DNA of 64,000 nt from Pedococcus aerophilus. Its GTDB lineage: Bacteria; Actinomycetota; Actinomycetes; Actinomycetales; Dermatophilaceae. Every line of letters begins with the position of its first letter. The first letter of the stretch is position 1. The stretch lies in NCBI RefSeq assembly GCF_039532215.1, contig NZ_BAAARN010000001.1, positions 789,029 through 853,028 of the forward strand, in the 5' to 3' direction. This document shows, piece by piece, positions 29,178 through 37,987 of the stretch. The translations under genes were made by a program, and so were the position numbers. The notes beneath the pieces are model-generated. The model had not been told where the DNA came from, ran no database searches, and worked only from the letters and a program-made list of their open reading frames with translations.

Positions 29178-30584
29178 TCACGCCGAGAGCCCACCACCCA
29201 GCGCACTGGTCCCCGACGATGCTGGGCGACCCCGCTCGGCGCGCGGACGGACCCCGAGGTCGACCATGCGCTCGAGCAGGACCGCGAGGCGGTACCCCGG
29301 TGTGTGCTCCAGGGCCCTGTCCAGGGCGACCCTGGTGAGGGCGCCGTCGCCGAGCCACCACGCGAGGTTCGCGAGCACGGTCAGCAACGCGGCCGCCTCC
29401 TCGTCGGGCACCGCCCGGACCGCTGTCTGCAGCCTGGCGAGCACGCGCCGACCGGCCACCACGGTCTGCTCGGTGCTGTCGGGACGAGAGCCGTCACGTC
29501 GGCCCGCACGTCGAGCCCGCGCCCGACGACGTGCGGAGCGGGTTGTCGGGCGAGGCTCCGACCAACGTCCCGAGCCACCGAGGTCCGGCGCCGCGCCTCG
29601 CTCCCGGGTGGCGGGGTCGACGGAGCCGACGACCGGCTCCCAGGCGGGCTGCGGCAGGCAGCTGTGCAGCGCGTCGGCGAGGTCGGGCGAGACGACGTCG
29701 AGCGGCAGGGTGCCCGGGCAGATCCACGCGATGATGCCGTCACGGAGCTCGACGTCGCGCAGGCTCACCACGAGCAGCGCCACCTCGTCCGGGGTGAGCA
29801 GCTGACCGCTCCACGCGCGGTCGGCACCGGCCGGACCGAGGACGTCGTCGCCGATGGCGCCTTGGCCGGCACCGACGTGGTCCGTGGCGACATCGTCCTT
29901 GGCGACGTGCTCCGTGGCGTCGCCGTCCGTGGCGTCGCAGGTGTCGTCGCACGCCGAGTCGGTGACGTCGAGCAGCTTCGCCCAGGTGGCCAGGAACCGC
30001 AGCCGGTGCACGTCGACGGCGCGCTGCCCGAAGGCCCGCCCGTCGGACCGGGCACCGAGCCCCGCGAGCGCCTGCGCCACCGGTCCGGCGCGCTCGGGAT
30101 CCAGGGCCACGAGGGTGGCCAAGGACTCCCGCCCGGGCAGTGGCGACACCTCCAGGGCCACGAACTGGGCCACGGCCGGTGCGTCACGAGGCACCTCCTG
30201 CATCTGTCCCTCGGTCGGGCAGCAGCCGGTGTCGCAGTCCGGGGCGTACCACCGGCCGGCACGGACGACGAGCCGGTCGAGGACCTGCACGCCCGCGGCC
30301 ACGAGGTCGTCGCGGACCGCGTCGGCCAGCGGCAGGGCCGCGCCCGGACTCGACTCGTACCCGACGAGCAGGACCCCGTCCGGGTCCTCGCGCACCAGGG
30401 GCGGGACGACGGCGGCGCACGCCTCGGGGACGGCCGCGTCAGGCGGGAGGTCGATGCGCTCGACGAGCCCGATCTGGCGGTCCCGCAACGCGATCGCGAC
30501 GAGGGAGTCGCTCGGGTGGTAGCCGAGCTGGTAGGGAAGGACGGCCAGGACGTCAGCGGGTCCGGCGAGACGGATGGGTTCCAT
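29178..30584 (-). CDS. DUF4192 family protein
   Basis: Actinobacterial protein of unknown function. The opening MEPIRLAGPADVLAVLPYQLGYHPSDSLVAIALR (first 20: MEPIRLAGPADVLAVLPYQL) is the DUF4192 signature, followed by VLLVGYESSPGAALPLADAV and a WYAPDCDTGCCPTEG Cys motif. A low-complexity Asp/Ala/Thr insertion (about residues 212-250, with CDDTCDATDGDATEHVAKDD) and an Arg-rich stretch (about 345-365) interrupt it. No membrane segment. ATG 30584 lacks a good ribosome-binding site; ATG 30608 is an alternative. 468 residues. Confidence 0.82.
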   Translation of the reverse strand: MEPIRLAGPADVLAVLPYQLGYHPSDSLVAIALRDRQIGLVERIDLPPDAAVPEACAAVVPPLVREDPDGVLLVGYESSPGAALPLADAVRDDLVAAGVQVLDRLVVRAGRWYAPDCDTGCCPTEGQMQEVPRDAPAVAQFVALEVSPLPGRESLATLVALDPERAGPVAQALAGLGARSDGRAFGQRAVDVHRLRFLATWAKLLDVTDSACDDTCDATDGDATEHVAKDDVATDHVGAGQGAIGDDVLGPAGADRAWSGQLLTPDEVALLVVSLRDVELRDGIIAWICPGTLPLDVVSPDLADALHSCLPQPAWEPVVGSVDPATRERGAAPDLGGSGRWSEPRPTTRSARRRARARRAGRRDGSRPDSTEQTVVAGRRVLARLQTAVRAVPDEEAAALLTVLANLAWWLGDGALTRVALDRALEHTPGYRLAVLLERMVDLGVRPRAERGRPASSGTSALGGGLSA

Positions 30585-30662
30585 GGCGCCCACGCTGCCG
30601 CGCGTCATCGCCCACGCCGAGGGCGCCGTCACCAGCCTGTGGACACCGCTTAAGGATCCACT

Positions 30663-30765
30663 CGACTGTGGACGACGCCCCGGCTGTGATGACGGATCGG
30701 CTGTGACAACGGATCGGCTGTGACGACGGATCGGCTGTGACGACGGATCGCCCGTGACGACGGCC
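30663..30765. repeat. 17-bp tandem repeat upstream of the DUF4192 gene
   Basis: Four good copies of CGGCTGTGACGACGGAT (30681-30748, with one or two changes) are flanked by a degenerate copy on each side (30663-30679 and 30749-30765). The array sits 80-180 bases before the DUF4192 start, in the spacer after the YkvA-like gene. There are no spacers between units, so it is not a CRISPR. Confidence 0.92.
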
Positions 30766-30781
30766 CGGCCGCCGTCCCGGG

Positions 30782-31225
30782 TCAGCGGACGACGTGACCC
30801 GGGACGGTGGTGCCCCCGGGCGAGGTGGAGCCGGCGTCGGGAGCCGGCCCGGCGCCATACCCTGCGCCGCCACTGCCGGTGGGATGGGCGGTGCCGCGGA
30901 CGGTGCGCTCCCAGCGCAGGTAGCTCTCGGTCTCGTTGACGAAGGCCGCCGCCAGCCACGACACGACGACGGCGTCGTCGGCGAGGCCGAGGACGGACAG
31001 GAACGCCTCCGGAACGAGGTCGATCGGCGACACGATGTACAGGACGGCAGCGGCCATCATGAACAACCGACCGCGCGTGCTGCCGTGGTAGTCCCCCCGC
31101 AGGGTCGCACTGACCAGCCGCGGGAAGCTGACGAAGCGCTCGCCCAGCCCCGGCGACCCGGGACGGAGCGCGGTGCGCAGTGCGGTGGCGATGGAGCGCA
31201 GGGCTCCCAGGCGGTTCACGGCCAT
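30782..31225 (-). CDS. YkvA/DUF1232 family membrane protein
   Basis: Small protein (147 residues) with the DUF1232 core RGRLFMMAAAVLYIVSPIDLVPE followed by LGLADDAVVV, a short hydrophobic hairpin found in many bacteria; function unknown. (Key residues: SPIDLVPE and DD.) The N-terminus is basic and the C-terminus Gly/Pro-rich. AGGAGC precedes the ATG. It follows the EcsC-like gene by nine bases, so the two probably form an operon. Confidence 0.85.
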   Translation of the reverse strand: MAVNRLGALRSIATALRTALRPGSPGLGERFVSFPRLVSATLRGDYHGSTRGRLFMMAAAVLYIVSPIDLVPEAFLSVLGLADDAVVVSWLAAAFVNETESYLRWERTVRGTAHPTGSGGAGYGAGPAPDAGSTSPGGTTVPGHVVR

Positions 31226-31234
31226 GTCTGCTCC

Positions 31235-31999
31235 TCAGGTCCCGGTGGTCTTCTTGGGGAACTCGTGGCGGGCGTGGACGGCGATCCGCTTGAGGAGGTA
31301 GCTGTCGAGACCGGCACCGACGACACCACCGATGACCGGCACGCCCTTGCCGAACCGCGTCAGCGTCTTCTTCCCTGCGGTCGACAGCAGGCGGAAGCCC
31401 ACGGCCTTGTTGACGACCATGAGCGCCGGTCCGGGCAGGCGCTGGGCGGCGAGGTTGGACAGCCGACCGGTCGCCATCACCCCGGCCTTCTGGAGCAGGT
31501 CGTCGGCGTCGGCCCCGACCAGGGTCAGCAGGACGGCCGAACGGATCTCGGGCTGCTTGATGTCGTACCCGCGCAGCGACGCGATCGAGGCGACCATGCG
31601 GGTGGCCACGACGTAGAACTCGACGACGTTCGCGGGCAGCGCGACGGGGAGCGTGATGAAGCCACCGAGCCCGGTGACGAAACCACCGGCGGCGGCGAGC
31701 TTGAGGTGACCACGGACGACTGCGTCGATCGCGTCCTCGGCGTCCGGGCGCTCGGCACGCTTGACGTCGGCGACCTTCTGCGCGGAGTCGAACCGCCCGC
31801 GGCCGTCGATGCCCACGTCCAGGAGGTTCTCGACAAGCCCGGTCACGGCGTTCGTGAGCATCCCCGAGTCCTCCTTGCCGGCCCTGGCCTGCTCGAGAGC
31901 GGAGGTCTTGACCTCCGGCTCGTCCTTGCCCAACCCGAGGAACGCCACGCTGTACTCCCTGATGTCGTCGTCAGCTACGGTACGAAGCTCTCTCGCCAT
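31235..31999 (-). CDS. EcsC family protein
   Basis: Protein of about 254 residues with the EcsC domain: [62 protein letters not shown], and the end [20 protein letters not shown]. Two hydrophobic Gly-rich segments suggest membrane association. EcsC function is unknown (named after a B. subtilis ABC transporter operon). I use ATG 31999; upstream in-frame residues overlap the divergent sseA gene and look non-coding. Start site uncertain. Confidence 0.83.
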   Translation of the reverse strand: MARELRTVADDDIREYSVAFLGLGKDEPEVKTSALEQARAGKEDSGMLTNAVTGLVENLLDVGIDGRGRFDSAQKVADVKRAERPDAEDAIDAVVRGHLKLAAAGGFVTGLGGFITLPVALPANVVEFYVVATRMVASIASLRGYDIKQPEIRSAVLLTLVGADADDLLQKAGVMATGRLSNLAAQRLPGPALMVVNKAVGFRLLSTAGKKTLTRFGKGVPVIGGVVGAGLDSYLLKRIAVHARHEFPKKTTGT

Positions 32000-32042
32000 C
32001 CTGCCACGCGGCTCCGCGACCAGCAGGTTTAGCCTTGGGAGC

Positions 32043-32960
32043 ATGGCTGACCCCACCGCACCGTCCACCGAGTCCACCTTCGCCGCGTACGCCCACCCCG
32101 AACGACTCGTCAGCACGCAGTGGCTGGCCGAGCAGGTCGGGGCCGGCGCCGTCGGCGGACCCGACGGCATCGTCGTCCTCGAGTCCGACGAGGACGTGCT
32201 GCTCTACGACACCGGCCACATCCCCGGTTCGCTCAAGCTCGACTGGCACCAGGACCTCAACGACCCGGTGATGCGCGACTACGTCGACGCCGAGCAGTTC
32301 GCCGCCGTGATGTCCGCACGCCGGGTCGGCCGCGACACCACCGTCGTCATCTACGGAGACAAGAACAACTGGTGGGCCGCCTACGCCCTGTGGGTGATGA
32401 CGCTCTTCGGCCACGAGGACGTGCGCCTCCTCGACGGTGGCCGCGCCAAGTGGGTGGCCGAGGGCCGGGAGATGACCAAGGACGTGCCGCAGGTGTCCCC
32501 ACTCACCGGCGACGCGGCATACCCGGTCGTCGAGCGGGACGACGCGCCGGTCCGCGCGTTCAAGGAGGACGTCCTGGCCCACCTCGGTGGCGCGCTGGTC
32601 GACGTCCGCTCCCCCGGTGAGTTCAGCGGCGAGCTGCTGCACATGCCCGACTACCCGCAGGAGGGGGCGATGCGCGGCGGACACATCCCCGGCGCGCGGT
32701 CGGTGCCGTGGGCCCGTGCGGCCAACGAGGACGGCACCTTCAAGTCCCGCGAGGAGCTCGAGGCGATCTACCTCACCGAGCAGGGACTGACCCCGACCGA
32801 CGCGACGATCGCCTACTGCCGCATCGGGGAACGCTCCTCGCACACCTGGTTCGTCCTCACCCACCTGCTCGGCTTCGACCAGGTCCGCAACTACGACGGC
32901 TCGTGGACCGAGTGGGGCAACTCGGTGCGTATCCCCGTCGAGCAGGGCGCCCAGAAGTGA
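32043..32960 (+). CDS. sseA: Thiosulfate/3-mercaptopyruvate sulfurtransferase
   Basis: Two rhodanese domains. The N-terminal one is inactive ([19 protein letters not shown], no Cys at the loop, [11 protein letters not shown]). The C-terminal one has the active-site loop CRIGERS (259-265, Cys259) of thiosulfate-type enzymes. Reaction: transfer of sulfane sulfur from thiosulfate (or mercaptopyruvate) to cyanide or a thiol acceptor. ATG 32043 has only GGGAG close by; a TAGCCT -10 eight bases upstream suggests a very short or leaderless transcript. 305 residues; GTGA overlap with sufE. Confidence 0.94.
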   Translation: MADPTAPSTESTFAAYAHPERLVSTQWLAEQVGAGAVGGPDGIVVLESDEDVLLYDTGHIPGSLKLDWHQDLNDPVMRDYVDAEQFAAVMSARRVGRDTTVVIYGDKNNWWAAYALWVMTLFGHEDVRLLDGGRAKWVAEGREMTKDVPQVSPLTGDAAYPVVERDDAPVRAFKEDVLAHLGGALVDVRSPGEFSGELLHMPDYPQEGAMRGGHIPGARSVPWARAANEDGTFKSREELEAIYLTEQGLTPTDATIAYCRIGERSSHTWFVLTHLLGFDQVRNYDGSWTEWGNSVRIPVEQGAQK

Positions 32961-33421
32961 CCGACAGCGTCGACCTGCCGTCGGCGATGCGCGAGATCGC
33001 CGACGACTTCGCCGAGCTCACCGCTCCGGAACGGCTCCAGCTGCTGCTCGAGTTCAGCGAGGGTTTGCCCGAGCTGCCCGAGCGGTATGCCGGGTCGCTG
33101 GACTCCATGGAGCAGGTGCACGAGTGCCAGTCGCCGATCTTCCTCGCCGTCGAGGTCGGGGACGAGCCCCGCGACACCCCGGGTGAACGGCCGGTGCACC
33201 TGTTCTTCTCGGCCCCCCAGGAGGCGCCGACGACGCGCGGCTTCGCAGGGATCCTGCACGAGGGCCTCGACGGCCTCAGCGTCGCGGAGGTGCTCGCGGT
33301 GCCGGAGGTGGCGCCGTACCAGTTCTCCCTCGGTGAGGCGGTCTCCCCGCTGAGGTTGCGCGGGATGGTGGGCATGCTCAGCCGGATCAAGCGCCAGGTT
33401 GCGCTGAAGTCGCAGTCCTAG
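32957..33421 (+). CDS. sufE: SufE family sulfur-acceptor protein
   Basis: Accepts persulfide sulfur on a Cys and passes it to Fe-S or other sulfur pathways. Cys57 in [16 protein letters not shown] corresponds to the conserved SufE Cys; the [21 protein letters not shown] helix and the [16 protein letters not shown] end also fit (here [10 protein letters not shown]). 154 residues. The GTGA overlap with the sulfurtransferase suggests the pair work together on sulfane sulfur; many actinobacteria have this same pair apart from the suf operon. Confidence 0.9.
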   Translation: MTDSVDLPSAMREIADDFAELTAPERLQLLLEFSEGLPELPERYAGSLDSMEQVHECQSPIFLAVEVGDEPRDTPGERPVHLFFSAPQEAPTTRGFAGILHEGLDGLSVAEVLAVPEVAPYQFSLGEAVSPLRLRGMVGMLSRIKRQVALKSQS

Positions 33422-33474
33422 CAACGCTTTCCGTCACCACCGGCACACCACTGCGTATGGCGCGTGGTGCACGG

Positions 33475-33510
33475 CGAAGCCGCGGCCCCCTCTCGGGGAC
33501 CGCGGCTTCG
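33475..33510. terminator. Bidirectional terminator between sufE and the subtilase
   Basis: CGAAGCCGCGG (33475-33485) pairs with CCGCGGCTTCG (33500-33510), and CCCC with GGGG inside after one mismatch, leaving a short loop. It lies between convergent genes. Confidence 0.85.
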
Positions 33511-33555
33511 CGGTGTGCGGGTGCTGCGGGTGGGTGGTGCCGACGCGGAGGTCGG

Positions 33556-35082
33556 TCAGCGCACCGCGGCGAGGGCGTCGACGATGCCCTCGCCGTAGTA
33601 GCTGTTGTCGGCCTCGGGGCCGACGCACGCCGGTCCACCGTTGTTCTCGGCCGGGGCGCAGGCGTGGTCGACGGCCTGGGCGCGCAGCTTGGCGACCATC
33701 TGGGCGGGCGTCCAGTCCGGGTGCGCCGACTTCATCAGCGCGAGGACACCGGCGACGTGCGGGGAGGCCATCGAGGTGCCGCTCTTGGTGCCGTAGCCGT
33801 TGTTGGCGACGACGGTGGACAGGATCGTGCGGCCGGGGGCGGCGACGTCGATGACGCCGAGCCCGCGGTTGCTGAACGATGCGAGCTGACCCGTCCTGGT
33901 CGTCGCCGAGACCGTCACGACGCCGGGCAGCTCGGCCGGGATGTCGAGGCAGCCCTCGTCGATGGTGCGGGCGATCGGCGTCGTGTCGTTGGGGCTCGAC
34001 GTGTCGGTGGTGTTGTTCGACAGGTCGGTGGCGGCGTTGCCTGAGGCAGCGGCGTGGACGACGCCCTGCTTGGTCGACCAGGCGACCGCGCGGCCGACGG
34101 CCTCGAGGACCGCAGCCTGGTCGGGCTGGTCACCGCACCAGTACATCATCGGGTCGATGTAGTAGCTGTTGTTGGTGACGTCCATCTTGTGCTGGCCGGC
34201 CCAGACGAAGCCGCAGATGGCGTACTCGGGGTAGATGAAGCCGTCGTCGTTGACGACCTTGACCGAGGCCATCCGGGCGCCGGGGGCGACACCGACGATG
34301 CCGACACCGTTGCGGGCGGCGCCGATCGTGCCGGCGACGTGCGTGCCGTGGTCGGAGGTGGTGGGGGCCCAGGCGCCGGGGGTGGTGTCCGGGCGGCCGG
34401 CGTCGACGCAGCTGACCGAGTCGGCGACGTCGATGTTGGCCTGCAGGTCCGGGTGGTCGGGGTCGATGCCGCTGTCGAGCACGCCGACCACGACCGAGCG
34501 GTCACCGTCGGTGATCCGGTGCGCCTGGTCGGCCTTGATCGCGGTCATGTCCCACTGCTCACCCTCACGCGGGTCCGCGACCGGAGCCGTGGTGTTCTCG
34601 GTGGCACCGGAGAGGTCGCCGTTCGCCGGCTTGGCGTGGCCCTGCTTGTACCCCGACGCACCCTTGCCCCAGGAGGCGCTGAGGTCGGTGGGGGTGCCCT
34701 CGGTCACGGCAGCGGTGCGGCTCGCGCCGACGGACTTGACGGCGTTGGCGCCGTTCTTCACGACGTCGGTGCGGAACGCGCCGCGGTCGGAGTGGGCGAT
34801 GACGACGCCGATCTGCGGCCACGACTGGACCACGACGCCGCCGGAGGCCTTGACGGCCTTCTCGACGAGCGCGGTCTGGCCGGGGTTGGCGACCTTGGCG
34901 TTCACGACGTAGCTCATGAGCTTGCCGTCGGTGGTGACGACGGGCACCGGGGTCGAGGCGTCCTCGGCGGTCGTCGCCGCGCTGGCGCTCCCTGACGCGA
35001 GCATCGCGCTGGCGAGCAGCGCGGCCGAGGCGGCGAACGCCGCGCCGGCGTACCGGTGGGGTCGGTGAGTCCGTACGGACAT
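33556..35082 (-). CDS. Secreted subtilisin-like serine protease (S8)
   Basis: Exported protease of 508 residues. A twin-basic N-terminus and hydrophobic run lead to a likely signal peptidase site after ASA (residue 35). A propeptide (about 36-175) precedes the catalytic domain with Asp203 (VLDSGIDPDHPD), His245 (SDHGTHVAGTIG), oxyanion Asn349 (AASGNA) and Ser437 (GTSMASPHVAG). Several Cys pairs suggest disulfides. ATG 35082 has AGGAGG seven bases upstream. It has no C-terminal anchor, so it is probably released. Monocistronic. Confidence 0.95.
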   Translation of the reverse strand: MSVRTHRPHRYAGAAFAASAALLASAMLASGSASAATTAEDASTPVPVVTTDGKLMSYVVNAKVANPGQTALVEKAVKASGGVVVQSWPQIGVVIAHSDRGAFRTDVVKNGANAVKSVGASRTAAVTEGTPTDLSASWGKGASGYKQGHAKPANGDLSGATENTTAPVADPREGEQWDMTAIKADQAHRITDGDRSVVVGVLDSGIDPDHPDLQANIDVADSVSCVDAGRPDTTPGAWAPTTSDHGTHVAGTIGAARNGVGIVGVAPGARMASVKVVNDDGFIYPEYAICGFVWAGQHKMDVTNNSYYIDPMMYWCGDQPDQAAVLEAVGRAVAWSTKQGVVHAAASGNAATDLSNNTTDTSSPNDTTPIARTIDEGCLDIPAELPGVVTVSATTRTGQLASFSNRGLGVIDVAAPGRTILSTVVANNGYGTKSGTSMASPHVAGVLALMKSAHPDWTPAQMVAKLRAQAVDHACAPAENNGGPACVGPEADNSYYGEGIVDALAAVR

Positions 35083-35250
35083 CGGGAATCCTCCTGGTGT
35101 GGGGGTGTCGTGCAAGCGCCCTGCGGATCGGGGCACTGTGGCACTGTGCCCGAAAGGTCCGACACATGGGGCTTTGGAAGCGTTTCAATCGTTCACCGGA
35201 CCTCCCTGCCGCTCGGTGCTCGTGCCGGACCGTCGGTGGGGCCTGACAGG

Positions 35251-37020
35251 ATGACGACCGCCATGGCTGCTCCCCTCGTCGCGTTCGTGACCTCCCCCGA
35301 CGCCCGGGCGGCCATCGTCCCGGCGGACGGCGCGGCAGTCCGCCCGCCGGCCGGTCCGGGGGGATCCGTGGACGCAGGCGTGCACCCCGCGGTGGACGCC
35401 GCCGTGGTGCTGCCACTGGGTGAGGCGGTCCGCAGGGTGGCCGAGCTCGTCGAGGCGGGAGCGGCACGGTTCACGTGGTGGGCTGCGGGGATCGACGCAG
35501 CACCCCTGGTCGCCGCCCGCGTGCCCGTGGCCCGGTGCTGGGACGTCGCCGAGGCCCACCGACTGCTCCTCGGCGGGTGGGACGCGTCTCCCCAGGTCGC
35601 CTGGGCCGCGGCCCACGGCCTGGACCGGGGCGGCCTCCCGCCGGCGTCGCGAGGAGACCTCTTCGACTTCCACGCGACCGATGACGACCCGGTCGACGTC
35701 GTCGTCCGGCCGGACGGCTACCTCGTGCCCGACGCGGGCTCGCCGCAGTGGCGGCCCACCGACGAGGCCCTCGTGGCCTGGGGCAGGGCCGCCCTGGACT
35801 GCGCCACCGCGCAGGCCGCGGCCCTCGACCGGCTCGGCCCCCGCAGCGTCGCCGCCGCCCACTCCGAGTCGGCCGCGGCATACCTCTGCGTGGAGCTCAC
35901 CCGCGACGGCCTGCCCATCGACCGGGAGGTGGCTCGCGAGCTCATCGAGGCCAGTGCCGGGGCACGCCCCACCGACGAGGCCGACGCCCGCAGGATCCGG
36001 GCCGGGCGCGACGCCGCCGTGCTGGCCCACACCCCCGGTCGCGAGTCCACGGACCTGCGCAACCCCGTGCAGGTGCGTGAGCTGCTGGCCTCGGTGGGGG
36101 TGGTGGTGCCCAACACCCGCAAGTGGGTGCTCGAGCCGTTCCGGGAGACGCACTCCGTCGTCGGCGCGCTGCTGGAATGGCGCAAGGCCGAGCGGATCGC
36201 GACGACGTACGGCCACACCTGGCTCGACACCCACGTCGGCCCCGACGACCGGCTCCGGGGCGGGTGGACCGCGTGCGACGGCGCAGCGGGGCGGATGACC
36301 GCGCAGAACGGCCTGCACAACCTGCCCGCCGCGCTGCGTCCTGCGGTCGCGGCGCACCCCGGCCACGTCTTCGTCCGGGCCGACCTCGGCCAGATCGAAC
36401 CGCGCGTCCTGGCCGTCGTGGCCGGCGACGCGTCGTTCGCCGCGGCGACCCGGGCCGACGACCTCTACGCGCCGGTCGCCGCGACGCTCGGCGTGGACCG
36501 GCCGGTCGCCAAGATCGCCGTCCTCGCCGCGATGTACGGCCAGCGCAGCGGCGCCGCCGGTGAGGCCCTCAAGGGCCTCGAGCGCGCCTACCCCGTGGCG
36601 ATGGGCTACCTCGACGGCGCGTATGCCGCGGGGGTGCGGCGCGAGCCGCTGCGCACCTACGGGGGACGCCTCATCCGCCTCGACCAGGTGCTGTCCGACG
36701 TCCCGGTCGAGGGAGCTGCCGCCCACGACGCCGCGAGGGGCCGGTTCGCCCGCAACGCGGTCATCCAGGGCAGCGCGGCGGAGCTCTTCAAGGCGTGGGC
36801 GGCCACCGTGCGTGCCACGACCCGCGACCTCGGCGCCCAGATCGTGCTCTGCCTGCACGACGAGCTACTCGTCCACGTGCCGGAGCAACACGCCGAAGAG
36901 GCCAGGGCGCGGGTCGTCGCGGCCCTCGACGACAGCGCCCGCCGGTGGACGGGGTCGACGCAGGTGCGGTTCGTCGCCGACGCCTCCGTCATCCGCCGCT
37001 GGTCCGAGGCCAAGGAGTAG
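35251..37020 (+). CDS. Family A DNA polymerase-like protein
   Basis: C-terminal half is a PolA-type polymerase domain: motif A ADLGQIEPRVLAVVAGD (Asp378), O-helix with Arg417, Lys421 and Tyr429 (Lys/Tyr spacing of eight as in Pol I), and motif C CLHDELLVHVP (Asp537, Glu538). The N-terminal 200 residues occupy the place of a 3'-5' exonuclease, but the expected DxE motif is not seen. There is no 5' nuclease domain, so this is not the main PolA. Proteins like this are often annotated as bifunctional exonuclease/polymerase in actinobacteria. ATG 35251, or ATG 35263; 589 residues. Confidence 0.87.
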   Translation: MTTAMAAPLVAFVTSPDARAAIVPADGAAVRPPAGPGGSVDAGVHPAVDAAVVLPLGEAVRRVAELVEAGAARFTWWAAGIDAAPLVAARVPVARCWDVAEAHRLLLGGWDASPQVAWAAAHGLDRGGLPPASRGDLFDFHATDDDPVDVVVRPDGYLVPDAGSPQWRPTDEALVAWGRAALDCATAQAAALDRLGPRSVAAAHSESAAAYLCVELTRDGLPIDREVARELIEASAGARPTDEADARRIRAGRDAAVLAHTPGRESTDLRNPVQVRELLASVGVVVPNTRKWVLEPFRETHSVVGALLEWRKAERIATTYGHTWLDTHVGPDDRLRGGWTACDGAAGRMTAQNGLHNLPAALRPAVAAHPGHVFVRADLGQIEPRVLAVVAGDASFAAATRADDLYAPVAATLGVDRPVAKIAVLAAMYGQRSGAAGEALKGLERAYPVAMGYLDGAYAAGVRREPLRTYGGRLIRLDQVLSDVPVEGAAAHDAARGRFARNAVIQGSAAELFKAWAATVRATTRDLGAQIVLCLHDELLVHVPEQHAEEARARVVAALDDSARRWTGSTQVRFVADASVIRRWSEAKE

Positions 37021-37088
37021 GGAAGGACGAGCGGGACAATCCGGTGGTGTCCCCGTGGGGCGCCCCCATTGGTGGTTAGGTGTCCCCC

Positions 37089-37886
37089 ATGGATGAACAC
37101 GACGTCAAGCGAGCGGCTTCCGAGGCGTCCGACCACCCGGCGCTGGAGACCGCGGCCCGGGTGGGCTACGCGACCAGCGGGCTGCTCCACCTCCTCATCG
37201 GCTGGATCGCGCTGCAGGTCGCGCTCGGCAAGACCGGTCGCGCCGACCAGAGCGGCGCCCTGTCGTCGCTGGCGGGCAACGGCGCGGGCCAGCTGGCCCT
37301 GTGGATCAGCGTGCTGGGGTTCTTCGGGTTGGCGATCTGGCAGGTGGCCGATGCGATCGTCGGGCACCCGGGCGACGACGCCGACGCCTGGGGCGGTCGT
37401 GCCAAGGCCGGCGGCAAGGCCGTCCTCTACCTCGTCCTCGCCTGGTCGGCCCTGGGGTTCGCGCGCGGCAAGGAGAGCAACAGCCGCAAGCAGAGCGTCG
37501 ACTTCACCGCCAGCCTCCTGGAGAAGCCCGGTGGCCGGGTCCTGATCATCATCATCGGCCTCGCCGTCATCGGCGTCGGCATCTACCACGTCTACAAGGG
37601 CGCCACGAAGAAGTTCCTCGAGGACCTCGCCGGACACCCCGGCACCTGGGCGACCCGGGCCGGACAGGTCGGCTACATCGCCAAGGGTGTCGCCCTGGTC
37701 ATCGTCGGGTTCCTCTTCGCCGCCGCCGGGTTCCACAAGAAGGCCAAGGAGGCCAGTGGCCTCGACGGCGCGCTCAAGTCGCTGCGGGACGAGTCCTTCG
37801 GGACCACACTGCTCGTCGTCATGGCTCTCGGGTTCGCAGCCTTCGGCGTCTACAGCTTCGCTCGCGCCCGGTACGCCAAGGTCTGA
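37089..37886 (+). CDS. DUF1206 integral membrane protein
   Basis: Six hydrophobic segments arranged as three repeated pairs (about 25-45 and 68-90; 110-128 and 155-176; 205-225 and 240-258), with the repeat motif ARVGYATSGLLHLLIGWIA near the start and RAGQVGYIAKGVALVIVGF near the end, the DUF1206 signature. Function unknown; no enzymatic residues can be named. ATG 37089 has AGG eight bases before it and is better than GTG 37080. 265 residues; single gene followed by a terminator. Confidence 0.88.
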   Translation: MDEHDVKRAASEASDHPALETAARVGYATSGLLHLLIGWIALQVALGKTGRADQSGALSSLAGNGAGQLALWISVLGFFGLAIWQVADAIVGHPGDDADAWGGRAKAGGKAVLYLVLAWSALGFARGKESNSRKQSVDFTASLLEKPGGRVLIIIIGLAVIGVGIYHVYKGATKKFLEDLAGHPGTWATRAGQVGYIAKGVALVIVGFLFAAAGFHKKAKEASGLDGALKSLRDESFGTTLLVVMALGFAAFGVYSFARARYAKV

Positions 37887-37934
37887 CGCGCCAAACCCGT
37901 CCGCCACGGCGGACCCACGACCCCCCGCAGAGAA

Positions 37935-37964
37935 CGAGGCCCCCGGCAGTCGCCGGGGGCCTCG
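37935..37964. terminator. Bidirectional terminator between DUF1206 and PAC2 genes
   Basis: Perfect 13-bp stem CGAGGCCCCCGGC/GCCGGGGGCCTCG with a four-base loop, between convergent genes. Confidence 0.9.
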
Positions 37965-37987
37965 TGCGCGGTGCGTCGCAGCGCGGG

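Noticed and set aside
30663-30765. CRISPR array
   Set aside because: Units are 17 bp and adjoin directly with no spacers; no cas gene is in the window.
37935-37964. Small RNA gene between DUF1206 and PAC2 genes
   Set aside because: The strong hairpin lies between two convergent stops, so a shared terminator explains it.
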